A DNA stretch of 64,000 bases from Mycobacterium paraterrae. Lineage in GTDB: Bacteria > Actinomycetota > Actinomycetes > Mycobacteriales > Mycobacteriaceae. Positions 1 to 8,713 of this stretch are shown in pieces. The notes below the pieces were generated by a model. It saw nothing but the letters and a program-made list of their open reading frames with translations. It was not told the origin of the DNA and did not search any database. The position numbers and the translations under genes were made by a program. Position 1 is the stretch's first letter; the number at the start of each line of letters is the position of its first letter. The stretch spans positions 2,976,001 through 3,040,000 of the forward strand of contig NZ_CP092488.2 in NCBI RefSeq assembly GCF_022430545.2. Reading direction: 5' to 3'.

Positions 1-538
1 CAAGGTCAAAGCGAACCTCGAGACCCGCGTGCAGAACCTGGACGTCGGCGACTACATCTTCCAGGTGGAAGTGCCCACCGAAGAGGTCACCGAGATCAAG
101 AACGGCCAGCGCAAGCAGGTCAACCGCAAGGTGCTGCCCGGATACATCCTGGTTCGAATGGACCTGACCGACGAGTCGTGGAGCGCGGTGCGCAACACCC
201 CGGGTGTCACCGGGTTCGTCGGTGCCACCTCCAAGCCGTCGGCGCTCACGCTCAACGAAGTGGTGAAGTTCCTGCTGCCGCAGGGAGCCGCGAAGAAGCC
301 CGCCAAGGGCGCCGCTTCCACCGCCACCGCGGTGGCCGAAGGCGGTCTGGAACGTCCCGTGGTCGAGGTGGACTACGAGGTCGGCGAGTCGGTCACCGTC
401 ATGGACGGCCCGTTCGCCACGCTGCCGGCGACGATCAACGAGGTCAACGCCGAACAACAGAAACTCAAGGTGCTGGTGTCCATCTTCGGCCGCGAAACAC
501 CTGTGGAGCTGGGCTTCACCCAGGTCTCGAAGATTTAG
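1..538 (+). CDS. nusG: Transcription termination/antitermination factor NusG (5' end missing)
   Basis: NusG binds RNA polymerase and links it to Rho and to the ribosome. The reading frame is open from base 2, so the start and most of the N-terminal extension lie outside the window. The visible protein has the NGN domain (GYILVRMDL, then the conserved RNTPGVTGFVG) and, after a short Ala/Lys-rich linker, a C-terminal KOW domain with VGESVTVMDGPFA and the VSIFGRETPVEL strand. It is followed 69 bases later by rplK, the standard nusG-rplK-rplA order. Only the start is uncertain. Confidence 0.97.
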   Translation, partial: KVKANLETRVQNLDVGDYIFQVEVPTEEVTEIKNGQRKQVNRKVLPGYILVRMDLTDESWSAVRNTPGVTGFVGATSKPSALTLNEVVKFLLPQGAAKKPAKGAASTATAVAEGGLERPVVEVDYEVGESVTVMDGPFATLPATINEVNAEQQKLKVLVSIFGRETPVELGFTQVSKI

Positions 539-607
539 TTACGACGTCGGGCGACAGCGGGGAGCCCCGCTCAGGAGTCCGGCAACCAGAAAGGAACACC
601 AACACTC

Positions 608-1036
608 ATGGCCCCGAAGAAGAAGGTCGTCGGGCTGATCAAGCTGCAGATCGAGGCCGGTGCGGCCAACCCGGCTCCGCCGGTCGGTCCGGCGCTCGGC
701 CAGCACGGCGTCAACATCATGGAGTTCTGCAAGGCGTACAACGCCGCGACGGAAAGCCAGCGCGGCAACGTCGTGCCCGTGGAGATCACGGTCTACGAGG
801 ACCGCAGCTTCACCTTTGCACTGAAGACGCCGCCGGCTGCCCGGCTGCTGCTCAAGGCCGCGAAGGTGGGTAAGGGCTCGGCCGAGCCGCACAAGACCAA
901 GGTCGCCAAGGTCACCTGGGACCAGGTCCGCGAGATCGCCGAGACGAAGAAGGCCGACCTCAACGCCAACGACATCGACGCGGCCGCCAAGATCATCGCC
1001 GGCACCGCCCGGTCGATGGGAATCACCGTCGAATAA
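608..1036 (+). CDS. rplK: 50S ribosomal protein L11
   Basis: L11 binds the GTPase-associated centre of 23S rRNA and is needed for factor-dependent GTP hydrolysis. The 142-residue protein has the usual N-terminal domain (IKLQIEAGAANPAPPVGPALGQ, proline-rich hinge) and the C-terminal RNA-binding domain ending GTARSMGI. The ATG is preceded by AAAGGAA at a suitable distance. It lies between nusG and rplA and is probably co-transcribed with both. Confidence 0.98.
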   Translation: MAPKKKVVGLIKLQIEAGAANPAPPVGPALGQHGVNIMEFCKAYNAATESQRGNVVPVEITVYEDRSFTFALKTPPAARLLLKAAKVGKGSAEPHKTKVAKVTWDQVREIAETKKADLNANDIDAAAKIIAGTARSMGITVE

Positions 1037-1080
1037 TCGACGTTTACGTCGAAACGTGGGAGGGCCAGCTTCGGCCCGTA

Positions 1081-1127
1081 GTCGGAACGACGATGCAGGC
1101 CGGTAACGGCCTGAGGAGGAGTCCGAC
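1081..1127 (+). promoter_or_regulatory. Structured leader between rplK and rplA, possible L1 binding site
   Basis: Two nested stems are visible. The outer one pairs GTCGGA (1081-1086) with TCCGAC (1122-1127). The inner one pairs CAGGCC (1096-1101) with GGCCTG (1108-1113) around GGTAAC. The asymmetric internal loop carries GATG on one side and AGGAGGA on the other, so the fold would hide a Shine-Dalgarno-like sequence. L1 is known to repress its own operon by binding mRNA that mimics its 23S rRNA site. That this is such a site is inference. Confidence 0.4.
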
Positions 1128-1170
1128 CGACAAATACAACCACAACCCAACACCGAGATTGGATGCATCA

Positions 1171-1878
1171 ATGAGCAAGAACAGCAAGGCATATCGCGCG
1201 GCGCTTGAGAAGGTCGACCGCGACAACCTCTACACCCCGTTGCAGGCCGCGAAGCTGGCCAAGGAGACGTCGTCGACCAAGCAGGACGCGACCGTCGAGG
1301 TCGCGATCCGGCTCGGGGTGGACCCCCGCAAGGCCGACCAGATGGTCCGCGGCACGGTCAACCTGCCGCACGGCACCGGTAAGACCGCCCGCGTCGCGGT
1401 GTTCGCCGTCGGTGAGAAGGCCGAAGAGGCCACCGCGGCCGGCGCCGACGTCGTCGGCAGCGACGACCTGATCGAGAAGATCCAGGGCGGCTTCCTGGAC
1501 TTCGACGCGGCGATCGCGACGCCGGACCAGATGGCCAAGGTCGGCCGGATCGCGCGCATCCTGGGTCCGCGTGGCCTGATGCCGAACCCCAAGACCGGCA
1601 CCGTCACCCCGGATGTCACCAAGGCCGTCTCGGACATCAAGGGCGGAAAGATCAACTTCCGCGTCGACAAGCAGGCCAACCTGCACTTCGTGATCGGCAA
1701 GGCGTCCTTCGACGAGAAGCAGCTCGCTGAGAATTACGGCGTGGCGATCGACGAGGTGCTGCGGCACAAGCCGTCGTCGTCCAAGGGCCGTTATCTGAAG
1801 AAGATCACGGTCTCCACGACCACCGGACCAGGCATTCCGGTCGACCCGGCGGTTACCCGGAACTTCGCCGAGGCCTAA
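1171..1878 (+). CDS. rplA: 50S ribosomal protein L1
   Basis: L1 forms the mobile L1 stalk and helps release deacylated tRNA from the E site; it is also a translational repressor in other bacteria. The 235-residue product starts MSKNSKAYRAALEKVD and has the two-domain L1 pattern with ILGPRGLMPNPKTGTVTPDV. The frame stays open upstream to an ATG at 1093, but the family length and the conserved N-terminus favour 1171. No good Shine-Dalgarno lies close to this ATG; a three-codon ORF at 1163 ends across it, which may provide translational coupling. Confidence 0.96.
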   Translation: MSKNSKAYRAALEKVDRDNLYTPLQAAKLAKETSSTKQDATVEVAIRLGVDPRKADQMVRGTVNLPHGTGKTARVAVFAVGEKAEEATAAGADVVGSDDLIEKIQGGFLDFDAAIATPDQMAKVGRIARILGPRGLMPNPKTGTVTPDVTKAVSDIKGGKINFRVDKQANLHFVIGKASFDEKQLAENYGVAIDEVLRHKPSSSKGRYLKKITVSTTTGPGIPVDPAVTRNFAEA

Positions 1879-1931
1879 ATCAGACGGCGGTTCGCGGTCG
1901 GGTGCTCACTGTGAACCGCGGTCACGTCTCT

Positions 1932-1937
1932 TAGACT
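1932..1937 (+). promoter_or_regulatory. -10 box of a probable leaderless promoter for the acyl-AMP ligase gene
   Basis: TAGACT fits the mycobacterial TANNNT -10 consensus and ends six bases before the ATG at 1944, so transcription would start at the start codon. No Shine-Dalgarno is visible. A small inverted repeat (GCGGTTC/GAACCGC) just upstream may end the rplKA transcript. Confidence 0.55.
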
Positions 1938-1943
1938 CTCCTC

Positions 1944-3788
1944 ATGCCACACGCCCGCAAAAACGAGGGCAGTCGGTTTCAACGCCCTGAGTTGACTGAC
2001 TACCTCGATGCAGACGGCGAGATTGTGCTGCCCGATGGCGTCAGCCTGGTGACGTTCCTGGACCGCCATATCGACGAGATCGGCGACGCGATCGCCTACC
2101 GGTTCCTGGACTACTCCCATGACACCGACGGCAGGGCGATCGAGCTGACGTGGGGTCAACTGGGCTCCCGGTTGCGGGCCGTCGGCGCCCGCCTGCAACA
2201 GGTCACCTCCAAGGGCGACCGGGTGGCGATCCTGGCGCCGCAGGGCATCGACTACATCGTCGGCTTCTTCGCCGCGATCAAAGCCGGCGACGTCGCCGTG
2301 CCGCTGTTCGCGCCGGAGTTCCCGGGCCACGCCGAACGCCTCGACGCCGTGCTCAGCGACGCCAAGCCGTCGGTGGTGTTGACCACCTCTGCCGCGGCCG
2401 CGGCCGTCGGAGAGTTCGTCCGCTCGCTGCCGCGGGCCGGCCGGCCGCGGGTGATCGCGATCGACGAAGTTCCCGACTCGGTCGGTGCGACGTTCCAGCA
2501 GATTGAGGTCGACACCGACGACATCGCCTACCTGCAGTACACGTCGGGTTCGACGCGGGCGCCGGTCGGCGTAGAAATCACGCACCGTGCGATCGGCACC
2601 AACGTGCTGCAGATGGTGATCTCGACCGGGATCGACTGGGACATCCGCAGCGTCAGCTGGTTGCCGCTGTATCACGACATGGGCCTACTGCAGATCGTGT
2701 GCGTCGCGGTCTTCGGTACCCAGGTGACCCTGATGTCGCCCACAGCCTTCGTGCGCAGGCCGCTGCGGTGGATCCGCCAACTCGCCTCGGAGTCGAAATT
2801 TGGGCCGACCTTCGCCGCGGCGCCGAACTTCGCGTTCGAATTGGCCGTCGAGCGCGGGCTTCCCGACGAGGGCGAAGATCTCGACCTGACCAACGTGGTG
2901 TCGTTGATCAACGGCTCCGAGCCGGTGCGGATCAGCTCGATCGAGAAGTTCAATAAGGCGTTCGCCCCCTATGGGTTGCCGAGCACGGCGGTCAAGCCGT
3001 CCTACGGCATGGCCGAGGCGACGCTGTTCGTGTCGACCATCGACCTCTCCGCCGCGCCGTCTGTGGTTTATCTCGACCGCGAGAAGTTGAGCAACGACCT
3101 TGCGGTTCCGGTGTCGCCGGACGCGCCCAACGCCGTCCCGTCGGTGTCGTGTGGCCGGATCGCTCGCAGCCAATGGGGCATCATCGTCAACACCGACACC
3201 GAAGTGGAAGTCCCCGACGGTGAAGTCGGCGAAATCTGGTTGCACGGCAACAACATCGGACAGGGTTACTGGGGGCGGCCCGACGAAACCGAGCGGGTCT
3301 TCGGCAACAAACTCCAGCGCAGGCTGCCGACTGGCAGCCACGCCGACGGGGCGCCCACCGATGCCACCTGGCTGCGCACCGGCGACCTCGGAGTCTACCT
3401 CAACGGCGAGCTGCACATCACCGGTCGGATCAAAGACATGATCATCGTCGACGGCCGCAACCATTACCCGCAGGACATCGAGGCCACCACGGCTGAGGCG
3501 TCGCCGAAGGTCCGATCAGGTTACGTCGCCGCGTTTTCCGTCCCTGCCGACGACGCCGGCGAGAAGGTCGTGATCGTCGCCGAGCGCGCGCCCGGCGCGG
3601 GTCGGGCCGACCCGCAAACGGTGGTCGACGCGATCCGCGCGGCGGTCTCGCGGCGCCACCGCCTGCCGCTGGCCGACGTGCTGATGGTGTCGGCGGGCTC
3701 GATCCCGCGTACCACCAGCGGCAAGCTCGCCCGCCGGGCGTGCCGGGCGCTGTACCTCAACGGCGAGCTGGGCCACCGCGGGCACTAG
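1944..3788 (+). CDS. Fatty-acyl-AMP ligase (FadD family)
   Basis: Enzymes of this group activate long-chain fatty acids as acyl-adenylates and usually pass them to an acyl carrier domain of a polyketide synthase or peptide synthetase rather than to CoA. The 614-residue protein has the adenylation core YTSGSTRAPVGVEITH, the SYGMAEATL motif, the hinge-region LRTGDLG and GRIKDMIIVDGRNHYPQDIE, and a C-terminal IPRTTSGKLARR lysine motif. Length and the FAAL-type spacing between motifs support FAAL over FACL. There is no polyketide synthase next to it, so its partner is unknown. Its stop codon overlaps that of the convergent sigma factor gene (CTAG at 3785-3788). Confidence 0.85.
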   Translation: MPHARKNEGSRFQRPELTDYLDADGEIVLPDGVSLVTFLDRHIDEIGDAIAYRFLDYSHDTDGRAIELTWGQLGSRLRAVGARLQQVTSKGDRVAILAPQGIDYIVGFFAAIKAGDVAVPLFAPEFPGHAERLDAVLSDAKPSVVLTTSAAAAAVGEFVRSLPRAGRPRVIAIDEVPDSVGATFQQIEVDTDDIAYLQYTSGSTRAPVGVEITHRAIGTNVLQMVISTGIDWDIRSVSWLPLYHDMGLLQIVCVAVFGTQVTLMSPTAFVRRPLRWIRQLASESKFGPTFAAAPNFAFELAVERGLPDEGEDLDLTNVVSLINGSEPVRISSIEKFNKAFAPYGLPSTAVKPSYGMAEATLFVSTIDLSAAPSVVYLDREKLSNDLAVPVSPDAPNAVPSVSCGRIARSQWGIIVNTDTEVEVPDGEVGEIWLHGNNIGQGYWGRPDETERVFGNKLQRRLPTGSHADGAPTDATWLRTGDLGVYLNGELHITGRIKDMIIVDGRNHYPQDIEATTAEASPKVRSGYVAAFSVPADDAGEKVVIVAERAPGAGRADPQTVVDAIRAAVSRRHRLPLADVLMVSAGSIPRTTSGKLARRACRALYLNGELGHRGH

Positions 3789-4999
3789 CCGCCGCATTCG
3801 ACGATCCGTCGCCGCAGATACTCGCGGCCCGGGTCAGAACCGTTGGACTCCAGAGCTGTTCGATACCAGATAAGCGCGTCGTCGCGGCGGCCGGCTCGGC
3901 GGAACAAGTCGGCCCGCACCGACGCGACCAAGTTGGATCGGGATAGCCGCGGGTCATGAGCGACCTGCTCCAGCGCGGCCAGGCCGGCGTCCGGGCCGTC
4001 GCGGAAGCCGATCGCCAGCGCACGATTCGCCCGCACGACGGGCGAATCGGTCATCGTCACCAGCTTGTCGTAGGCCGTGCAGATCGTGCGCCAGTCGGTG
4101 TGCTCCCACGACGGTGCCGTCGCGTGCAGGGCCGCGATCACCGCCTGCGGCAGGTAGGGTCCGGTCGATCCACGGGCCTGCTTGAGCCGCTCCAGGCCGC
4201 GCGCGATCCGGCCGCGGTCCCAGCGGTGACGGTCCTGCTCCTCGAGTGGGACCAGTGCGCCGTCGGCGTCCACCCGCGTCGAGCGTCGTGAATCATGCAG
4301 CAGCACAAGGGCCGCCAGTGCGTGGGCCTCGAGTTCAGTGGGCATCAGCGTGCACAACTCGGACGCCAGCCGCACACCCTCGTCGCAGAGCTCGTCGCGA
4401 ATCGCCGACGGTCCGGCGGTCGACCAGTAGCCCTCGGTGAACACCGAGTAGATGCAGCTGAGCACGTGCGGCGTGCGCTCCGGCAACAGCTCGGCCGGCG
4501 GCACCCGCAGCGGAATCTTGGCGTGCCGAACCTTGGTCTTGGCGCGGGTAATGCGTTGGCCGACAGCCGCTTCGGTCTGCAGCAGCGCGCGGGCGATCTC
4601 GGCGACGGTCAGACCCGACACCAGCCGCAGTGTCAAAGCCAACTGCGACAACCGGTCGAGGGCCGGGTGCGCGCAGGTGAACATCATCCGCAGCTCGTCG
4701 TCGCGGACCGGGTGGACGTCCGCCTCGGTGCGCCGGTAAACCTCGTCAATCACAGCTGCCAATTCCTTTCCCGGACGGGTCGTCTCACGACGCAACCGGT
4801 CGCGGGCGCGGTTGCGTGCCACGGTCAGCACCCAACCGCCGGGGTTGTCCGGCACGCCGTCGCGCGGCCAGGCCCGCAGTGCCTCGGCGAAGGCCTCCTG
4901 AACGGCGTCTTCGGCGACGGAGAGGTCGCCTGACCAACGGGCCAGCGCGGCCACGGCCGGGCCCCACTCGCGCCGAAAGACGCCGTCCAGGTTGACCAT
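3785..4999 (-). CDS. ECF-type RNA polymerase sigma factor with C-terminal helical-repeat domain (ECF42-like)
   Basis: The N-terminal ~70 residues match sigma-70 region 2 (SVAEDAVQEAFAEALRAWP, then WVLTVARNRARDRLRRE). Region 4 follows at about 110-165 (GLTVAEIARALLQTEAAVGQ). The remaining ~200 residues are helix-rich with TPR-like repeats, a tail known from ECF sigma factors encoded beside DGPF/YCII proteins. Such a gene lies directly upstream here, and no anti-sigma gene is present. The ATG at 4999 (MVNLDGVFRREWG) leaves a 7-base gap to the upstream gene; a GTG at 5023 would overlap it. 404 residues from the chosen start. Confidence 0.88.
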   Translation of the reverse strand: MVNLDGVFRREWGPAVAALARWSGDLSVAEDAVQEAFAEALRAWPRDGVPDNPGGWVLTVARNRARDRLRRETTRPGKELAAVIDEVYRRTEADVHPVRDDELRMMFTCAHPALDRLSQLALTLRLVSGLTVAEIARALLQTEAAVGQRITRAKTKVRHAKIPLRVPPAELLPERTPHVLSCIYSVFTEGYWSTAGPSAIRDELCDEGVRLASELCTLMPTELEAHALAALVLLHDSRRSTRVDADGALVPLEEQDRHRWDRGRIARGLERLKQARGSTGPYLPQAVIAALHATAPSWEHTDWRTICTAYDKLVTMTDSPVVRANRALAIGFRDGPDAGLAALEQVAHDPRLSRSNLVASVRADLFRRAGRRDDALIWYRTALESNGSDPGREYLRRRIVECGG

Positions 5000-5006
5000 T
5001 GATGGG

Positions 5007-5705
5007 CTAGAGCCCGGAGACACCGGCCAACTGCCGCAGCTCGACAGCGGAAGCGGGAATCATCGACGCCAGCTTGACGGCCTCGTCGCGGTCGGTAGCC
5101 GACAGCAGGTAGACGCCGGTCGCGATCTCGGCACTCTCGGCGAACGGGCCGTCGGTGAGCAAGACCTCGCCGTCGCGGACGCGGACGGTGGTGGCCGTCG
5201 CGGCCTCGTGCAGGGCCGCACCGCCGACGATGTGATCGCCTGCAGCAGCGGCGAATTCGCCGTGCCGGACCGCCTCGGCTTCCCATTCCGGCGTGCCCGG
5301 TGTATTAGCGGTCTGTGGTGTCTCGAGGAGCAGGGCCAGCCACCCGGCGTCGTGACGGGACCACGCCTCGTCGATGGTGTGCACGATCGGGCGTACCTCG
5401 ATCGCGCCGTGCTGGGCGGCTGGAATGTCCCGGGCCAGCGCCAGCGCGTCGTCGAGATTGTCGGCCTCGAACACGTAGTAACCGGCTGCGATTTCCGCCG
5501 ACTCGGCGAACGGGCCGTCACTCACGGTCGGCGCGTCAGGCCCGCCGGTGATCCGGGCCCCGGCGGCTTGCGGCAACAGCGCGTCGCCAGCACGGATCGC
5601 CGATCCGGCCTTGGCGTGGAAGCTCTGGTAAGCCGCCATCCCTTGGGCGCGCTCGTCGGGCGTGAGTGCGCGCTCCTGGCTGATCAGCAAAGCGAGGTAC
5701 TGCAT
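5007..5705 (-). CDS. Tandem YCII/DGPF-domain protein
   Basis: The 232-residue protein contains two copies of the YCII-related DGPF domain. The signature occurs as SDGPFAESAEIAAGYYVFEA in the first half and TDGPFAESAEIATGVYLLSA in the second, so a duplication and fusion is clear. DGPF proteins are the usual partners of ECF sigma factors with TPR tails; their biochemical role is unknown. The ATG at 5705 is chosen because GGAGG lies 8 bases before it; a GTG at 5714 would touch the Shine-Dalgarno. Probably one transcript with the sigma gene. Confidence 0.88.
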   Translation of the reverse strand: MQYLALLISQERALTPDERAQGMAAYQSFHAKAGSAIRAGDALLPQAAGARITGGPDAPTVSDGPFAESAEIAAGYYVFEADNLDDALALARDIPAAQHGAIEVRPIVHTIDEAWSRHDAGWLALLLETPQTANTPGTPEWEAEAVRHGEFAAAAGDHIVGGAALHEAATATTVRVRDGEVLLTDGPFAESAEIATGVYLLSATDRDEAVKLASMIPASAVELRQLAGVSGL

Positions 5706-5800
5706 GGTCGTCACCTCCGGTAGTGAGCAGAACCCTGTGTCCCACTCTCTACCTGTCCGACGAATGGCGCGAGCCCGATCCGACAGACCGCCGAGAAAAG

Positions 5801-6700
5801 TTACGCGGCGACCGCGCCAGGCTTCAGGTAGGTCACCAGACTGACGTCCAGCATCTCCTCGGAGAAGTAGAACTCACAGCCGCGCAGGTACTTCATGTAG
5901 CGCTCGTAGACCTCTTCGCTCTGGATCTCGATCGCCTTGTCTTTGTTGGCTTCCAGCGCGTCGCCCCAGATGTGCAAGGTCTTGATGTAGCTCTCGCGCA
6001 GCGAAATCGGCTCGGGCACAACGAAACCAGCCTTCTCGCCATGCTCGACCATCATGCCGGTGGACGGCAGCCGACCGCCGGGGAAGATCTCGGTGAGGAT
6101 GAACTTGATGAAACGTGCCGTCTCGAAGGTGATCTTCTTGCCCCGCGCGTTCAAGTCGTAGGGGTGGTAGGCCACGCTGCTCTGCACGGTCATCCGCCCG
6201 TCGTCGGGCATGATGCTGAAGGTGTTCTTGAAGAAGTGGTCGTAGTTCTCGAAGCCGAAATGCTCGAAGGCCTCGATGGACACAATCCGGTCGACCGGCT
6301 GGTGGAAGTCTTCCCAGCCCTGCAGCAGGACCGTGCGGGTGCGGTCGGTGTCCACACTGTCCAGGATCTGCTGGGCGCGGGCGTGCTGGTTGTTGGACAG
6401 CGTCAGGCCGATGACGTTCACGTCGTACTTCTCTACGGCACGGCGCATTGTGGTGCCCCAACCGCAGCCGATGTCGAGCAGCGTCATACCGGGCTTGAGG
6501 TCCAGTTGGTCAAGGTTCAGGTCGACCTTGGCGATCTGGGCTTCCTCGAGCGACTGGTCCTCGCGGGTGAAGTAGGCGCTGCTGTAGGTCCGCGTCGGAT
6601 CCTGGAACAGTCCAAAGAAGTCGTCGGACAGGTCGTAGTGCGCCTGAATGTCCTCCGGACGCGTTCGAGTCGTAATCGAACCATCTTGCTTTTCAGACAT
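5801..6700 (-). CDS. mmaA4: Mycolic acid methyltransferase MmaA4-like (hydroxymycolate synthase)
   Basis: An S-adenosylmethionine-dependent methyltransferase of the cyclopropane synthase family. MmaA4 (Hma) adds a methyl and a hydroxyl group at the distal position of meromycolates, the branch point to keto- and methoxymycolates. The 299-residue protein has the SAM motif LLDIGCGWGTTMRRA, the family motif IVSIEAFEHFG and EIFPGGRLPS. From memory, the stretch MTVQSSVAYHPY and the C-terminal MLDVSLVTYLKPGA are characteristic of MmaA4 rather than its paralogues. The next gene is a second member of the family on the same strand. Confidence 0.85.
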   Translation of the reverse strand: MSEKQDGSITTRTRPEDIQAHYDLSDDFFGLFQDPTRTYSSAYFTREDQSLEEAQIAKVDLNLDQLDLKPGMTLLDIGCGWGTTMRRAVEKYDVNVIGLTLSNNQHARAQQILDSVDTDRTRTVLLQGWEDFHQPVDRIVSIEAFEHFGFENYDHFFKNTFSIMPDDGRMTVQSSVAYHPYDLNARGKKITFETARFIKFILTEIFPGGRLPSTGMMVEHGEKAGFVVPEPISLRESYIKTLHIWGDALEANKDKAIEIQSEEVYERYMKYLRGCEFYFSEEMLDVSLVTYLKPGAVAA

Positions 6701-6819
6701 CAGCGTTGCTTACCCTTTCCTACGGCCCGGGGTATGACGCCCCCCACGTTGCGAAAGCACCATACCTAAGTCGCGTCCAAGGAACGCCCAACATGGTCGT
6801 TTATTGGATGAAGTGGCGA

Positions 6820-7683
6820 CTATTTCTCCAGCGTGAACTGGTTGACGTCGACGTAGCCGACCCGGAATCCCTTCGCGCAACCGGTCAAATAGTGCATGTA
6901 GCGGTCGTACATCTCCTGCGACTGGATCTCAATCGCCTTGTCCTTGTTCGCCTCCAGCGCGGTGGACCAACAGTCCAGCGTGCGGGCGTAATGCGGCTGT
7001 AGGGACTGCCGCCGGGTGAGGGTGAACCCGCCCTTCGCGGATCGCTCCTCGACCATCTCGATGGACGGCAACCGGCCACCCGGGAAGATCTCGTCGACGA
7101 TGAATTTCATGAATCGGGCCAGCTCGAACGTCAGGGGCATGCCGCGCTCGGTCATCTGCGCCGGCACCAGCGCGGTGATGGTGTGCAGCAGCATCACGCC
7201 GTTGTCAGGCAGCGCGTTGTAGGCCATCGTGAAGAAGTCGTCATAGCGGTCGTGCCCGAAGTGCTCGAAGGCGCCGATCGAGACGATCCGGTCGACGGGC
7301 TCGTTGAACTGTTCCCAGCCGGCCAGGCGGACTTCCTTGGACCGGGGGCTATCGATCGCGTCGAGCGTCTTCTGAGCGTATTCGGCCTGGTTCTTGGACA
7401 GCGTCAAGCCGATGACGTTCACGTCGTACTTCTCCACCGCGCGGCGCATCGTGCTACCCCAGCCGCAGCCGACGTCGAGCAGCGTCATGCCGGGCTGCAG
7501 GCCAAGCTTGCCCAGCGCCAAGTCGACCTTGGCCTGCTGGGCCTCTTCGAGCGTCATGTCGTCGCGTTCGAAGTAGGCGCAGCTGTAGGTCTGGCTTGGG
7601 TCGAGGAAGAGTGCGAAGAACTCGTCGGACAGGTCGTAATGGGCCTGCACATCTTCGAAATGCGGCCTCAGCTTTTGTGCCAT
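6820..7683 (-). CDS. mmaA2: Mycolic acid cyclopropane synthase, MmaA2-like
   Basis: Same family as the neighbour, 287 residues, with LLDVGCGWGSTMRRA and EIFPGGRLPSIEM. The stretch IVSIGAFEHFGHDRYDDFF, the LLHTI motif and RRQSLQPHYARTLD match MmaA2/CmaA2-type enzymes from memory, which make cis-cyclopropanes in alpha- and oxygenated mycolates. The exact substrate cannot be fixed from sequence, so the symbol is provisional. It is 119 bases from mmaA4 and 124 bases from lipG, all in one orientation. M. tuberculosis has four such genes here; only two are present in this window. Confidence 0.75.
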   Translation of the reverse strand: MAQKLRPHFEDVQAHYDLSDEFFALFLDPSQTYSCAYFERDDMTLEEAQQAKVDLALGKLGLQPGMTLLDVGCGWGSTMRRAVEKYDVNVIGLTLSKNQAEYAQKTLDAIDSPRSKEVRLAGWEQFNEPVDRIVSIGAFEHFGHDRYDDFFTMAYNALPDNGVMLLHTITALVPAQMTERGMPLTFELARFMKFIVDEIFPGGRLPSIEMVEERSAKGGFTLTRRQSLQPHYARTLDCWSTALEANKDKAIEIQSQEMYDRYMHYLTGCAKGFRVGYVDVNQFTLEK

Positions 7684-7807
7684 TGCGCTGCGCGCCTTCC
7701 TGGATTTCTCGATGACATCCGTGCTGGATGTGACTGTTCGCCCCCCGACGATTCACCGGTCAGCCTAGTCGCTTTCGCTGGTCAGGCCGAATCGGCGGAT
7801 TTCTGGA

Positions 7808-8710
7808 TCAGGCTTCGGCAAAGGTCGTGGTCAGCTCGCCGGTGATCTGATCCCACAATTCTTCGGGAAGGTCGTGACCCATGCCGTCGAACAACACCAG
7901 GCGGGCGCCGGGGATCGTGCGGGCCACCACCTTGCCGCCGAACGGCCGCTGCAGCTTGTCGGCCTTGCCGTGCAATACGACGGTCGGCGCGGTGATCTGG
8001 CGGTCGTAGTGGGCCAGGCTGCCGCTGGCGATGATCGCGCTGAAATGCCGGGCGGTTCCCCACGGGTAGTAGCAGCGATCGTAGGCCCGGATCGCGTCGT
8101 CGCGCAGCTGCTGCTCGGGAGTTGGGTAGCGCGGGCTACCGATGATCCGCCACACCTTCACCGAGTAGTCGGCGATCACCTCGATCGGCGACTTGGGCGA
8201 CGGGCCGCGCAGCACGGCCAACAGCGCCTGCGGATGCGGCGGCGGCAGGAATGGCCGGTTGTTGCTGGAGAAGATCACCGCCAGCGATCGCGTGCGCTCC
8301 TTGAAGCGTGCCGCGAAGATCTGGGCGATCATGCCGCCCATCGAGGCCCCGACGATGTGGGCGCGGTCTATGCCGAGGTGATCGAGGATCGCGGCAGCGT
8401 CGTCGGCCATGTCTTCGAGCCGATAGTCGGCTTTTCCAGGAATGCCCAGGAAGAACTTGACCATGTTCGGGATCATCGCGCCGCCGTTGCTGCGCCGCTC
8501 GGTCTTGCTGGACAGGCCGGTGTCGCGGTTGTCGTAGCGGATCACCCGCAGCCCCTGGGCGACGAGCTTCTCGCAGAACCCGTCACGCCACAGCAGTAGC
8601 TGCGAGCCCAGGCCCATGATCAGCAAGACGGCCGGGTCGGTCGGCTCGCCCAGATCCTCGTAGTAGATGTCCAAGTCGCCCGAACGTGCCGTGCCGGTTC
8701 GGATCTGCAT
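7808..8710 (-). CDS. lipG: Alpha/beta hydrolase LipG-like (esterase)
   Basis: A 300-residue alpha/beta hydrolase. The nucleophile elbow is GASMGG, preceded by the oxyanion-side LLIMGLGSQLLLW and YDNRDTGLS motifs; a late GMGHDLPE carries the likely catalytic His. No signal peptide is seen. M. tuberculosis LipG occupies the same place after the mmaA genes and has been described as a thioesterase/phospholipase; substrate here is inferred only by position. The start is 3 bases after the stop of the ABC1 kinase gene, so the two are translated from one mRNA. Confidence 0.85.
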   Translation of the reverse strand: MQIRTGTARSGDLDIYYEDLGEPTDPAVLLIMGLGSQLLLWRDGFCEKLVAQGLRVIRYDNRDTGLSSKTERRSNGGAMIPNMVKFFLGIPGKADYRLEDMADDAAAILDHLGIDRAHIVGASMGGMIAQIFAARFKERTRSLAVIFSSNNRPFLPPPHPQALLAVLRGPSPKSPIEVIADYSVKVWRIIGSPRYPTPEQQLRDDAIRAYDRCYYPWGTARHFSAIIASGSLAHYDRQITAPTVVLHGKADKLQRPFGGKVVARTIPGARLVLFDGMGHDLPEELWDQITGELTTTFAEA

Positions 8711-8713
8711 GCG

